Shown in pieces: positions 34,740 through 45,373 of a DNA stretch of 64,000 nucleotides. Each line of letters opens with the position of its first letter. Within the stretch, counting starts at the first letter, position 1. Under the pieces are notes generated by a model. It did no database searches, was not told where the DNA came from, and saw only the letters and a program-made list of their open reading frames with translations. This DNA is from Curvularia sp. ZM96 (lineage: Eukaryota > Ascomycota > Dothideomycetes > Pleosporales > Pleosporaceae): positions 2,604,001 to 2,668,000 of the forward strand of contig JAJGBQ010000001.1 in the NCBI GenBank assembly GCA_022457065.1. Reading direction: 5' to 3'. A program made the translations under genes and the position numbers.

Positions 34740-35687
34740 GTTTGCAACTTTTTGCGATTGAATTTGCCAGGATACTCTTCGCAGCAGCGGAAAATATCTG
34801 GCGGAACTAAATCTGCAACTTCACAAGGGCGGTTGCGGGGCTATTTTGGAATTTGCGGCGGCGGCGGCGGCGATGAGTAACTTGGTGGAGAAAAGGGCTG
34901 CGATGCGCTTAGCCTGTTTGAGCATAGGAAAGGGTTCAGACGGACCCACTGTCGAAGTCTGTGGACGAGCATGGATGCATGTCACAGCTTTGTACCATAG
35001 TAAGACGGTATTGCTTTGTAACTAGAGTAGCGGTATAATTGGGTGTCAAAAACAACTCCTGAGCATGAAGTAGCTTAGTTTAGAACAAACGGCCGCCGAT
35101 TCGCAATATACGTCATATGCTCCTACACCTACTACTTTCACAGCGAATTCGACAAAAAAGAAAGGGCAAAAATCAAGCCGTTGGTGTTTGACCAAGCGGT
35201 TGATTTTGTCAAGCCGTCGACTCGCCCGTGCCTCAGCTGCCCGACGTCTGTCTTCCGGATCGAACCAACGTTCTACGGCCAACAGACGCCCCCCTAGCGA
35301 GCAGCCCAGTTCTGAGTCGCAGTGCTAAACCACTACGGAACTATTGTGCTAGGGAGCCCACCCAATGAGGCTAAGGCGAGTGACTGCTTGATGGCAGGAT
35401 CGGTAATCTTGCGAAATATGTACTTGAAGCATTAACTTTAGGTGAAGGTATAGACCGATTGTTGGGGAGATGGGAAGCGTTTGTTGGTGATAGTGAGAGA
35501 TGTCATGCATTCCGACACAAGGAAGGTCCAGGAAAGACAAACGCACAGCGCAAGTTCATTATTGCAGCTATTGCTACCTACTGATTGCTAACCAAAACAA
35601 TTGACACTAATCAGAACGCATCTTCATTGTTGCTAAGCGAATGGTACGTCGCATCAGATAAGGTGGTTCCCTATGTTAATGCAAAAT
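34740..35687. other. Intergenic with Pol III-like element
   Basis: Region upstream of EMW1 (-) and downstream of the glycine-zipper gene (-). Apart from the SINE-like element listed separately there is a GGC triplet run at 34855-34873 and no gene. Confidence 0.55.
35150..35345 (-). mobile_element. Candidate tRNA-derived SINE or Pol III transcript
   Basis: On the minus strand an A-box-like TGGTTTAGCAC (35332-35322) is followed 55 nt later by a perfect B box GGTTCGATCC (35266-35257), and a T6 Pol III terminator lies at 35159-35154. The implied transcript is about 190 nt. It is not a normal tRNA: the bases after the B box do not form a T stem and no CTACGGA-like 3' acceptor strand pairs with the 5' end. 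That pattern suits a tRNA-related SINE head plus body, or a decayed tRNA. I found no clear target-site duplication. Confidence 0.4.
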
Positions 35688-36646
35688 CTAGTCCGAGTCA
35701 CTACTGCTGGAACTAGAACCGCTTTTCCCTCCTCTGCTGTGGCTTCGGCTATGACTCTTGTGCTTGTGCTTGTGCCCAGATGAACTGCGGTGCGAATGGT
35801 GCGAGGATCCGTGATGCGATCCATGGTGAGATCCGTGGTGAGACCCATGATGCGATCCATGATGAGAACCGTCATGTGACCCATGATGCGAATGGTGAGA
35901 ACTGTGGCTACCGCTGTGCTTCTTCTTGTGCTTCTTCTCCTTCCTGTAGATGAATTAGTAGAGGACCTTGAGGAGATTTCAAGTGACCATCCGGCTTACT
36001 TGTCGGGCACCATGTTGGCTGTGACAGCACCTAAGAGTGCGCCTCCTAGAGTACCAAGCGTACCACCACCAAGCTTGTTTCCAAGGAAAGCACCGCCTGC
36101 TCCTCCGATCAAAGTTGAACCTAGACCACGATCTCCTTCCTCTGGGCCACCTGGTGCGCCGGGCTGGCCGTATTGTGGTGCGCCGTAACCTTGGTGGGGA
36201 TCATGATGACCCTGCTGCTGAGGCGCTCCGTATTGCTGATTTGGGTCATGGTAGGCTTGTTGCTGGAGTGCTGGAGGTGGATACGGGGAAGTGCTGCGAT
36301 TTGCGTCGTAGCCGTGCTGGTATTGGTCTCCAGGTTGAGGAGGAGCGCCATAGCCATTTTGGTGCTGCCCATAAGCATCATGCGAAGGGGGCGGGTATGG
36401 GCTCTACGATGTGGTCAGCAACTGACATGGATGCGACGATTTGCGCTGATGGCGCGCGAATTCTCTAACCTGCGCTGGTGGATAAGGACTGTGGTTCGTT
36501 TGGCCGTACTGGTCGTGTTGTTGTCCATAGCCCGGAGCCTGAGAATAGCCTTGGTTGTTGTCTCCAGCGCCCCATGGCCGCTGACTTGCGCCTTCGTGAC
36601 TATACCCGTAGCCTTGACCCTGCCCGTAGTAATCCTGGCTTGCCAT
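35688..36646 (-). CDS. Glycine-zipper protein with Tyr/Gln-rich head and His-Gly-Ser tail
   Basis: Exons 36470-36646, 36000-36403 and 35688-35943 give 278 residues. The N-terminal half is a prion-like, Tyr/Gln/Gly/Pro-rich sequence (MASQDYYGQGQGYGYSHEG, repeated SPYPP). In the middle is a glycine zipper, STLIGGAGGAFLGNKLGGG then GTLGGALLGAVTANMV, of the two-helix membrane-insertion or packing type. After a Lys-rich stretch (KKEKKHKKKH) the tail is tandem HHGS units, then Lys/His/Ser and a Ser-Asp end. Similar proteins are widespread in ascomycetes without a firm function; membrane association or phase separation are possible. Splice phases agree at both junctions. Confidence 0.75.
35800..35895 (+). 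repeat. 12-bp coding minisatellite (HHGS)
   Basis: Imperfect units of the form gatccatgatga / gatccgtggtga repeat about seven times in the last exon of the glycine-zipper gene and encode Gly-Ser-His-His. The units are likely to vary in copy number between isolates. Confidence 0.85.
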
Positions 36647-37158
36647 TTCGCGTTTTGTGATGCCAAATGAGAAGTAGGAGAGAAAGGAAGCGTATTGCTC
36701 TGTGTGCAACGCGCACAAGAAACGATCGTTATGTGATTAGGGTGGGGGAGGGGCACATAAGATGGCGGGTGATGGCTCAATCATGCGCGCGCTTCAGAAG
36801 CGAAACGCCGTCTGCGGGTGCTGACTGCTGGCGCTACATGATTCAGTGGTTGCCTTTACCCAGTGATCTAAACATGGGTTCAATCGTGGCTGTGCTGTAA
36901 AGGATTCAGCGATGTGGAGTCGGACATGCCCGCCGGAGACGAACTTGGATGATAGGTTGATGGGTCAAGCACTGACCACGAGTGGTTAGGCTTTCAGCTC
37001 TTGCTTACAGCTGACATTGCTCTTACTACTACGTCACTACTGGCATTTCGTTCATGGACATCAATATCTAAAATACGCTAGAGACTGTACCGCTTACACA
37101 AACCCGCCTTGGCTTACTTAAAACATGGTATACACGCTCAACATCAGTTTCGTCGCCC
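36647..37158. other. Intergenic
   Basis: About 500 bases: promoter of the glycine-zipper gene (-) and the 3' flank of the HET gene (-). No gene seen. Confidence 0.6.
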
Positions 37159-39434
37159 TTACTCAACTTCAACAGCTTTTTGTGTGAAATCCTTCATCCA
37201 GAAGCAGCCATTCTCTTCTCCCAAAATCTTTTTCGACTGGGTGAAGTCTCTCTGGTTCTTGAACACACCGAGATTACGGCAATGTAAAGTTCCAATTCGC
37301 TGATAATGTTCTCCGTTGGGCTTTAGCAACAGCATTATGACGCGATATCTTCTTTTCCGATGTCGGTTAATAAGTAAGCCCACCGTGTCTTTCAAAATGT
37401 CTGCATTGGCACCCTCTTCGTCTAAATGCACGGTCGCTACAATATCGACATTGTGCGAGTACGGGAAGACGACACGAGGTGCTTTGTGTGTTGCCTGGTA
37501 TCCAGGCATTCGCTCCTTGACCCAAGTCTCGTTGACAACATACGGTGCTAGTCGCACTACTAAACCTGTAATGCGTAGGCGTTTTGACAGAGCAGTCACC
37601 AATGAGCCATTTTTTCGATCGAAGCATTGCTCCAATCCCAGCCATTCCCCTGCTACCGACTTTACCTCAATCGTGGCAGCGTCGGCGAAGTAGTGGTCGT
37701 AGTTGGCGAATGTCTTTGAACCTTTCCACCCCACCCAGGACCAGCTAGGGAAGTTTCCACGTCGGATACCAGGTTCGTCAGATTTCCAGTAGAGATTCAG
37801 CGTGCATGATTCTTGTGGCAGTTGATCTGCTTTCCACCAGGACAGTGGCATAAGTGGATGTCCCCAGTTATGCGGTATAGAAAGACCTCTCAAGATGCCT
37901 TGGCATGCATTAAGAGCATCTGACTGATAACTTAGGTCTCTGCTGTTGTATTCGTTCAATAGGTCGTCGATTTCAACTCGGCCTTTTCGTTCGTTGGTCG
38001 ACATTGGAGAAATGCCACTCAGTGCTTCGCCAGCGAGTCCCTGGCCTTGCTCTGTTTTCCGGGTTGGAATGTCTCTGCGAATTGATTCTTGGCAGTACAT
38101 GTCGTCGCACAGGTAAACGGCCTCGTTCTCGGTGAAAATCAGTTTTCTTCTCGACAGATATCCCTCCTGGAATGTCCAGCCACGAGCTGCCCATGTCGAT
38201 CGCGAAATCACCTCGTCGGTATGATACGTTTTGATCAACTCAACGCAGCCTAAATCGCAACACTGTTGCTTCTTACGTGGCCTTGATCCGGCGCCAGGAA
38301 GACCCTTCGTCGGATCTGGATCTGTAGCGACTATTGTTAACTCCGCTTGCGAGTAGATGCAGTCCATCATATTGATCTGGATGCTCTTCTCTTCTTCGTT
38401 GTCTTGATCGATACACTATAGTTGTCATCATACTGTTCAAGATATATGGGCACTGTTGAATCATCTTACGTATCGATCAACCCAGAGGTACTCGTACCCT
38501 AGCATTCCACACACTGTGATTGCATCTTCGATAGTTTCTGGGTACTGCCCTGTCTGCTGTTTTTCTGAGGCCTTGCCCCAAACATACGACAACGCAACAT
38601 ATCGACAAGTTTCGTGCACAACTGGGACGACGCGCTTGGTCTGGCAATCGATCACCTTGAATCCTGGAACACGCTCCTTGCCTCTCGTACCTGCGAAGTC
38701 ATGTGTGTGAGAAACTTTGCACGTCTCGATCCATTCACGGATCAATTCGACGTTGATACGGTTAGTATCGACGCGGCGAGGTGCCAGTTCATCATGCCTT
38801 GACCACGGATGAAGGATGCCAAAGTTTTCGGAACTCCAAACTTGTGTCTTTTTGACATGTCCAGACAGTTGGAATTGCGGACTGTGTTCGTAACCGGGAG
38901 AATGGTGACGACTTGTCGCTTGCTCGGGCAACATGTTGCACAAGCATCTCATCCCTAGAAAGCATCGATCTAGGAGCACGCCCTCCGGCCAAATGGAACC
39001 GATAAATTTGCACACCACGCACTGAGATTCCAGAAGCATTTCACGGGTTTCGTGAATTTCGAAGAGAACGCGAACTCCAGCAGGACCTGGAAGCTGGGCT
39101 GTTGTAAGTTGATCCCAGGGTATCATCCGACATTTTTCGCAGAGCTGCTTGCTGATATCTACACTTAGTGGAGATACAGCAAACTTCTCCTGTGTAGCAA
39201 TTTCTTGAAAGCGCCGGATTCGTCGTTGCTGTTCAAACTGAATATCGCCTATCAACTTGATGCTCTGAGGAATACGGTTGCCACACATACCTCTGGCGAA
39301 AGTCCACCTGGGGTTTCAGTAACCCTGATATCGGACCACGGTAACAAACCTGCTGACGCTGATGTCGGTGGCTCGTTCATACCATCTTCTTGGTGTTCTT
39401 GTTGCTCTCCCCCAAGCATCACGATCGCTCCCAT
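37159..39434 (-). CDS. Heterokaryon-incompatibility (HET) domain protein
   Basis: Exons 39291-39434, 38470-39237 and 37159-38415 encode 722 residues. The HET domain is clear in the middle: YVALSYVWGKASEKQQ, then TIEDAITVCGMLGYEYLWVD joined across an intron to RYCIDQDNEEEKSIQIN, MMDCIYSQAELTIVATD and STWAARGWTFQEGYLS. Upstream, a Cys-containing segment (CEKCRMIPWDQL, CVVCKFIGSIW) resembles the N-terminal region common in HET proteins. The C-terminal 300 residues are variable and unassigned. HET proteins act in non-self recognition and can trigger cell death after fusion of unlike hyphae; many are polymorphic paralogues whose role is untested. The first intron (39238-39290) has a good GTATGT donor but a weak branch point. 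Confidence 0.85.
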
Positions 39435-40807
39435 TGTGAAATCACGGTAGAAAGATGTAAAAAGAAAAAGTCTAGGTCAGGATTGAACGATGTACACGTC
39501 TCTCTCTAGAGAATCAGAGTTTACGATTCAAAGCATTTGCTATAACGACGTCGCGACGCGAAGTTCAGCGCTTAGGGAGACGTTGTATCAGGCCCCCAGT
39601 GGCCAGTCGCCGATCTGCAATGTTGCGTTAAGCGCGCGACAACCTAGTTTATTGGAGAATGTACATCCAAAACCATGTTGCGACATGGAGCTGTTGGCCT
39701 TACCAGCATATTTCACTTTTGAGAGCGAGCAGGATCAAGCCCATTTCTTGTTCGCAACCTGTGCGCGCGTAATTATGCGTCCCCCTCCCTCAACGTCTGT
39801 TAGAATATCCGAGCGACGCGTTTCCTACTCTTGCGCACCCGTGTATCTTAGATCCTAAGCAAATTGGGCGCGTAGTCAGGCTGATTCGTGCATAAATTCT
39901 ATCAATATGATAGTTGCTTCGCAACGCGGATGGGGCAATAGTTGCAGAAGCGGTATAGGCGTTGTGCGATCGTGCGGATCTGCGGTCCCTCAAAGCGCAG
40001 GGATGTCAGGTCATCGCAGCGTGTCAAGAGGTAGCGATGGTTATTCTCGGATGAAGACAAGTTCTTTCTGAGGTTCACGGTCGGCAATGTGTTCGCTGGG
40101 TAGGGTTTTCAGATGCAGCAGGATGGCGGTTGTCTAGAGAGACGATGAGCTTGTAGAGTGTTTCCGAGGCCTAAATTCGTGAGACCGAGCCCATCATAAA
40201 GGTTTTGCGTGACCATTGCTGTGCTAACTCGTCCTCATCTCGACGCTGAAGCGGAGTTGAGAAATCGAGCGGAATATACAAAAAATTACGGTACATCAGA
40301 TTGCTTGAGAACCATTTGGATCGTGAACAATTTCCATCTTCAATTGACCAGGACCGTATATCCTGGAGGAGCAGTGGAAGCTTTTATAAGGCCATCAACG
40401 GCCTGCCGTTTTTGTGATACTTTTCAATAGGCCAATCGCCGCAGTCGAGCCAGTAGTGAAGGATGAAAAAGAGATAAGGCCATCAAATCATAGATTATAA
40501 AAGCACAAAGCCATTAAACATGCAACATATGAATGTATCATGGACCATTCTTGTCTTCAATCAATCAAGACTATGGATATGCCTGGGAGAGTGGGGGATC
40601 TTGTTGCAAAGGCAAACACCATCAAACCAACAAACATGCGACAAATGAAGTAGTCGTGAGAGAGAACCAGAATCAATGAAGCAAGACCATATAGCCTGGA
40701 AGAGGGAGAGCCCTTGGGGTATCGAACTCCAAATCCAACAATAATATATAGAAATGGAAAGGAAAGAAAGGACATGGAAAGAGAGGAAAAAGAGCTCGAA
40801 AGCATGA
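39435..40807. other. Intergenic, HET promoter side
   Basis: About 1.4 kb, AT-richer than the left of the window. Short frames exist but none looks like a protein. It separates two minus-strand genes. No terminal inverted repeats noticed. Confidence 0.5.
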
Positions 40808-43158
40808 CTACTGCCGCAGACAAGCGCGCATCTGCCTCTCTGATTCGGCCATGAAGGCCTTAGCCTCCTGACTCTGCCAGCCGACGCGCATGCGATGGAC
40901 GGTAATCATGTTGAGAGACCTTGCTTCCTCAGACCAGACATTACCAAAGGTGATGTATTGCTCCTTGGCCCACCGGATGTTCTCTGCCCAATCACTGGCG
41001 TCAGTAGGATCGAGGAAGACCAAGCTGTGCAGGTCGCGGAAGGGAGCAGAGAGGCGTGGACCACCGAAGCGCATGTAGTCGTGAGCGGACAGAAACATGT
41101 CGACGTCTGAGATCAGACCAGGACGGGCGTAAAGATGGACATTGGTGATATCGATCCGTGGACGGTCGTAGTCAAGGATAGGGGTAGGGAGTACGCGAGG
41201 GTTGTGCTCAGCTTGGTAGCGCTTCACAGCCTCAAAGTCTTCGTTGATGAGGTGGGCAGTCTCTTCGACAGTCGGGTATGGCCTTGGAGGACCGAAGATT
41301 TGATCGACACTAGTTGGAAGAGATGTTAGTTTGGATCAAAAACATGTAGATAGAGTTGGGTACTTACTTGGCGAGCGGGGGCTGGTGGCGAGCCTGGAAA
41401 GGAGCAAAGTTGAACTGCTGAGGACCTTGAACTGGAGCGAAGTTAGACCTATGAGGAGATTGGAAGGGCTGAAGACCGAACAGTTCAGAAGCGTCTTGGT
41501 CTTGGAGTTTGTTCAGACTGGCATCATTAAAATTGTACCCAGCCGAAAATTGGGAGACGCCATTGCTGGATCCGTAGCCGAGTTGTTTGTTACTGTAACC
41601 CACAACAGGGGGTGACTGCTGAGTACCAAGGCTAGAGAAGTGAGACTGGCGAGCACCTTGAGTCGGTCCATATTCGAACTGGTTGCTATTGTGACACTCT
41701 CCTTGGCTGAACTGGTTGTCGTCCAGACCCGCTCCAGAACCGAATGGCTGAACGCCATTGCGGGATCCGAATTTATATGGGGAAGCACCAAGGCTAGACC
41801 TGACTTTGACCTGACGGGCACTCTGAGTTGGCGCATAGCCGTGCTGGTTGCTGTTATGACCTGCTCCCAAGCCATACTGGTAGGACGGCTTATACACCAG
41901 CTGTTCTGGGCCATCGTTGTAACCGCATTTTGGGTTAGTCTGCCTTGGCCTCATGTCAGAAGAGTATTCAGACTTATACCCGAAGTGAGGAGTGAAATAG
42001 ACGTCCTCATCACTATCTTCTGTAGAAGTGTTGGCGGCGCGAGCTCCGCGTGCGTTTGAACGACGACGAATTTCGGCCTCGGGCGGCTCTTCTTGTTCCA
42101 ATTTACCCATGTCTTCAGCAAAGCTGTTGTCACTGGCATCAGTCGACTCTGACTCAGCTACATTACGCCCTTTGGAGAGCTTGGACTTCTTGACAAGTGG
42201 TTTGGAGAGCTTCTTGTCCTTGACGAGATGTTAGTGATGTCTTCAGAGACAAGGAGGATTTATAGACTGCGGATACCGCAGTCGTCTTACATACCTGCCT
42301 GTCGATGTCAGACTCCTCAGTGAATCTGACACTCTTCTTGGCTAGACGACTACTGCGTCGTGTGCTCTCAGAATTAGCCATGGTTTTGCCAAACTCGCCA
42401 GAAGTTTTAGACTTCTTGCTCGCAGTGGCAGTCTGGTTGCCAGTTGCTTGAGATTCCGATTCTCGCCTACGTTTTTTCGTTTTCGGCGGTGGTGCAGAAA
42501 ACTTAACATGATTGCGGCGAGCAAACGCCTGCTTGTCGTAATGGGCGTGAGTAACCTGTGTAGGCCCACCCAGGTGGTCTACCAGACGCTTGAAATCATC
42601 TGGATACTTCCAGTCTTCGTCTGGATGTTCGACAGCGTAAATGACACAGCGCGTCAGGTCCAACGCGTCAGCCCCTGAAGGGTGCTTCTTGACCCCTCTA
42701 GCCAGGTCCTTGAATTGGACCGGCTCTACCTTCTGGTTGTGAGCTAGGTGCTCTGGGGCGGTGCCTTTCATCTTCTTTGGGTGGGTTTCTCTTGGAGTCC
42801 GAAAGGCTACGACGTTGAGATCGTCGTCTCGCCAAACCTTCGTTACCCATTTGGTTAAGTGGGTGCTGATGGTCCAACCGGGCTTTCCAGCCCTCCGCAT
42901 GGCATAGGAAATCATGATCAACGTTGAGTTGGGCATGTGTACCCGGTTGTCAGGCAGAATCCGGAATTCGTTTATCATTGCCGCGATATGCGAAGCCTTG
43001 GCCCCATGAGAAATCAACCGGTCGATCCAGTCAATCCCCTTAAGGCTATGTGGAATATACGCAATCATCTCTGGAGCAGTGATATTGCCATCTGGAAATC
43101 CGATGTTCCAGCTGACTGCCCCAGGGCCAAAGGCGTTATTGTGTGCCACAGGCGCCAT
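40808..43158 (-). CDS. Unrecognised basic protein, probably lineage-specific
   Basis: Exons 42295-43158, 41368-42218 and 40808-41309 give 738 residues starting at MAPVAHNNAFGPG. The upstream extension of the frame to 43254 begins with TTG and looks non-coding. Residues 1-200 are folded-looking with many Trp and His (GKPGWTISTHLTKWVTKVWR, HPDEDWKYPDDFKRLVDHLG). Then comes a Lys/Arg/Ser region with possible nuclear signals (PPPKTKKRRRESE, RRSSRLAKKSVRFTEE). The middle is Gln/Asn/Gly/Ser-rich with duplicated blocks (HNSNQHGYAPTQSARQ and HNSNQFEYGPTQGARQ). The C-terminal 170 residues are again compact and charged. I do not recognise the family. Nuclear location is an inference from the basic stretches. 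Confidence 0.7.
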
Positions 43159-44288
43159 GGCCGCCGCCTGCTTGTTGTTAGCAACAATGTTCTTGCAATT
43201 GTTGTCTTGAAAACAAGGGAATCGCCCAAGAAGAAAACAAAAGTTGCTGGCCAAACCGGGGGAGTTGATGGTACTTACCTCTTCAAGATGGTATTTAGTT
43301 TGACCAAGCTCTTTTTGAAGGTCTTTTCAGTTTCCCGTACGGTTGGTGGAGAAAGTAGTAGGATGGAATTAGTTGTTATATAGAGGAAGGTAGGCAGGCA
43401 ACTGTAGCGCGCCCGGGCCTGTTATCACACATGCTGTGACGATACAAACGAAGCGGTATTGACCTGCACGTGAACAATAGCACACTAATTGTGGAGACCA
43501 AATCTCCTGCGTGAACTGTGAATGGCTGCAACCTGCTCGCTACGACCCTACGGTGGGCTCACAGTATCCCCACGCTGTACAGCCGGTCGTTGGTGAATGG
43601 CAGTTTGCTTCATCCTCAACAAGGCGAGAAATATTCTCGATGTTGAGGCTTGACAGCGAAACGGATGCCATTGACATTAGATTGTAGTGTGTACTGGCCT
43701 TAGATATATTCTCCTTCGTGGTTGTGTGGGGATCAGCCGTCAAAGATCTGTCCTGCTCACTGAGCAGCGTATATGGTTCCTGAATACTACACTTCATAGG
43801 TAATAACAGTGCAACACTGCATCTGACATGGGTCATTAGACTGGTACAATCTGATGGCGGCGGGCATACTGAAGTGTCGGAGCCAGGTGTACGTAGTTGG
43901 TGTAACAGCCCAAGTATATAGACTGAAGGTCTAAGATTGATCACAGATACTATAGATGTTGCTGCTCAGTTGTCAAGACAAAAGACTGGATATTACAGTC
44001 CATGACGGTAATCAGATCCAGAGATTGTGATTCTTAATTACTAATATAGCGTCCAATCATACTGCATTCAGTATAGGATATCCTCTGATAGAATAGCGGG
44101 ACCCACATGAAGTCTAAATATGTTTTTCAATGTGGCACTCAGTGCACATTAGTGGCGCGCCGACGTCGCACACTAGCCTGACTCAGGCTAGCCTCTATGA
44201 TTAACATTTCTACCTCTGCAGCAAGTTACTATTTAATAACCCACTCTCCCCTTCAACCCATGTCTCTCCTCGTCTCCTCAAAGTCTCT
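43159..44288. other. Intergenic between divergent unrecognised genes
   Basis: About 1.1 kb with no supported gene. It holds the promoters of both flanking genes and a 19-bp palindrome listed separately. Confidence 0.55.
44173..44191. promoter_or_regulatory. 19-bp palindrome centred on a TGACTCA site
   Basis: ctagcctgactcaggctag is a perfect inverted repeat around one central base. Its core TGACTCA is the classic AP-1/Gcn4 (CpcA) binding sequence. It lies about 100 bases before the upstream ATG of the next gene, so it may be a bZIP operator. Confidence 0.5.
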
Positions 44289-45311
44289 ATGCCCTTCTGG
44301 TTAAGGGGCTCCATATTCCCGAACCTCACAATCACAGTGAGCAATTGTCTCTTCCAATCCACTAATCGCTCGTTCTTCAGCCTCCCATTTCACCACCACT
44401 GTGCCCAGTCCATTCAAATAGCCCCTGCCATGCGAGTTTCAAAAGCGGATAGAGCCCGCATTGAGGCTTACATAGACGCCATGAAAGAGGCTATGGAGGC
44501 TATAGTAGAGTTCGATCCTGACAAGGTTCGTGCTGCTCGCGAGGCGGTTGCTAAGGCGCATCCTATTAGCCAGGATATATTCAAGGCTTATCGCAACGAG
44601 GGACCGAGGGAGAAACCCCTGGAATTGAGTAATTCTGTATCTCTCAAACCTGACGCGCCTTGGGGTCTGACCGTGTACCGTGTCTCGTACAGCGACGATG
44701 CGGCTTGGGATCGTTTGCGCTCCGTACTCCGCTGGGACATTGAAGAGTCATTGATAATACGAGATGTTCAACCAGACTTTTCTTCGAGACACGACTTGGT
44801 CGTGATGGATGACCGGTCCAAATTCGAAGGAGCAGGTCCTGAGGAGATCCGCGAGCATTTCAAGAGTTGGTCCGTGGACGAGCTACGACGTAACTGGCGT
44901 GCCGACCGCGAGTTCCCGTTCAAGAACGGACTCCCTCGCTACCATGCGGGAGCTCGCTACAATTTCTGTTTGCTCGTCGACGACATCTGCCTCGAATCAC
45001 TCGAAAAGATGTTCAGCCCTGTGGTCAAACTCGTCAACAGCCACTGGGCGCCTGATAGCGAAGAAGACGAATCTGAGGAAGACGAAGACGAGGAAGACGA
45101 AAAGCTTGACTGGGAGGGTGGAGAAACAAATCACGACTATGAAGATGTTGGTTGGATGTACCTTAACACCTACGCCTACGTCGATATCCAGGAACAGTTG
45201 TGGGAAGATGAAAACTGGGTGGATCTGTATGTAAGGCCACCGCTTATGCGTTTCGAGGACGACTTCAACGAGGCGCCTGGTTTCTGGCGACGGAGCGCGT
45301 CTTCTGCATAG
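44289..45311 (+). CDS. Unrecognised acidic protein, single exon
   Basis: The frame from ATG 44289 encodes 340 residues; a second in-frame ATG at 44430 (MRVSKADRARIEAYI) would give 293. The first 47 residues are hydrophobic, hydroxyl-rich and look like translated leader or a targeting peptide, so I lean to 44430. The body starts with a charged helix (DRARIEAYIDAMKEAMEAIV), then WGLTVYRVSYSDDAAWDRLR, a pattern seen in several fungal hypothetical families. A strongly acidic tract follows (SEEDESEEDEDEEDEK). The C-terminus is rich in Trp, Tyr, Asp and Glu. No signal peptide, catalytic motif or known domain is identified. Confidence 0.7.
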   Translation: MPFWLRGSIFPNLTITVSNCLFQSTNRSFFSLPFHHHCAQSIQIAPAMRVSKADRARIEAYIDAMKEAMEAIVEFDPDKVRAAREAVAKAHPISQDIFKAYRNEGPREKPLELSNSVSLKPDAPWGLTVYRVSYSDDAAWDRLRSVLRWDIEESLIIRDVQPDFSSRHDLVVMDDRSKFEGAGPEEIREHFKSWSVDELRRNWRADREFPFKNGLPRYHAGARYNFCLLVDDICLESLEKMFSPVVKLVNSHWAPDSEEDESEEDEDEEDEKLDWEGGETNHDYEDVGWMYLNTYAYVDIQEQLWEDENWVDLYVRPPLMRFEDDFNEAPGFWRRSASSA

Positions 45312-45373
45312 TTGGAATGAAAAGTAGGATTTAAAACGAAGATTGTTATTTTCTGCTGCGCCCGCGCGTACAT

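Noticed and set aside
35220..35345. Intron-containing tRNA gene on the minus strand
   Set aside because: A and B boxes are present but neither the T stem nor the acceptor stem can be formed.
43159..43254. N-terminal extension of the orphan basic protein to 43254
   Set aside because: It begins with TTG and reads as Cys/Asn-rich leader; ATG 43158 has a good context.
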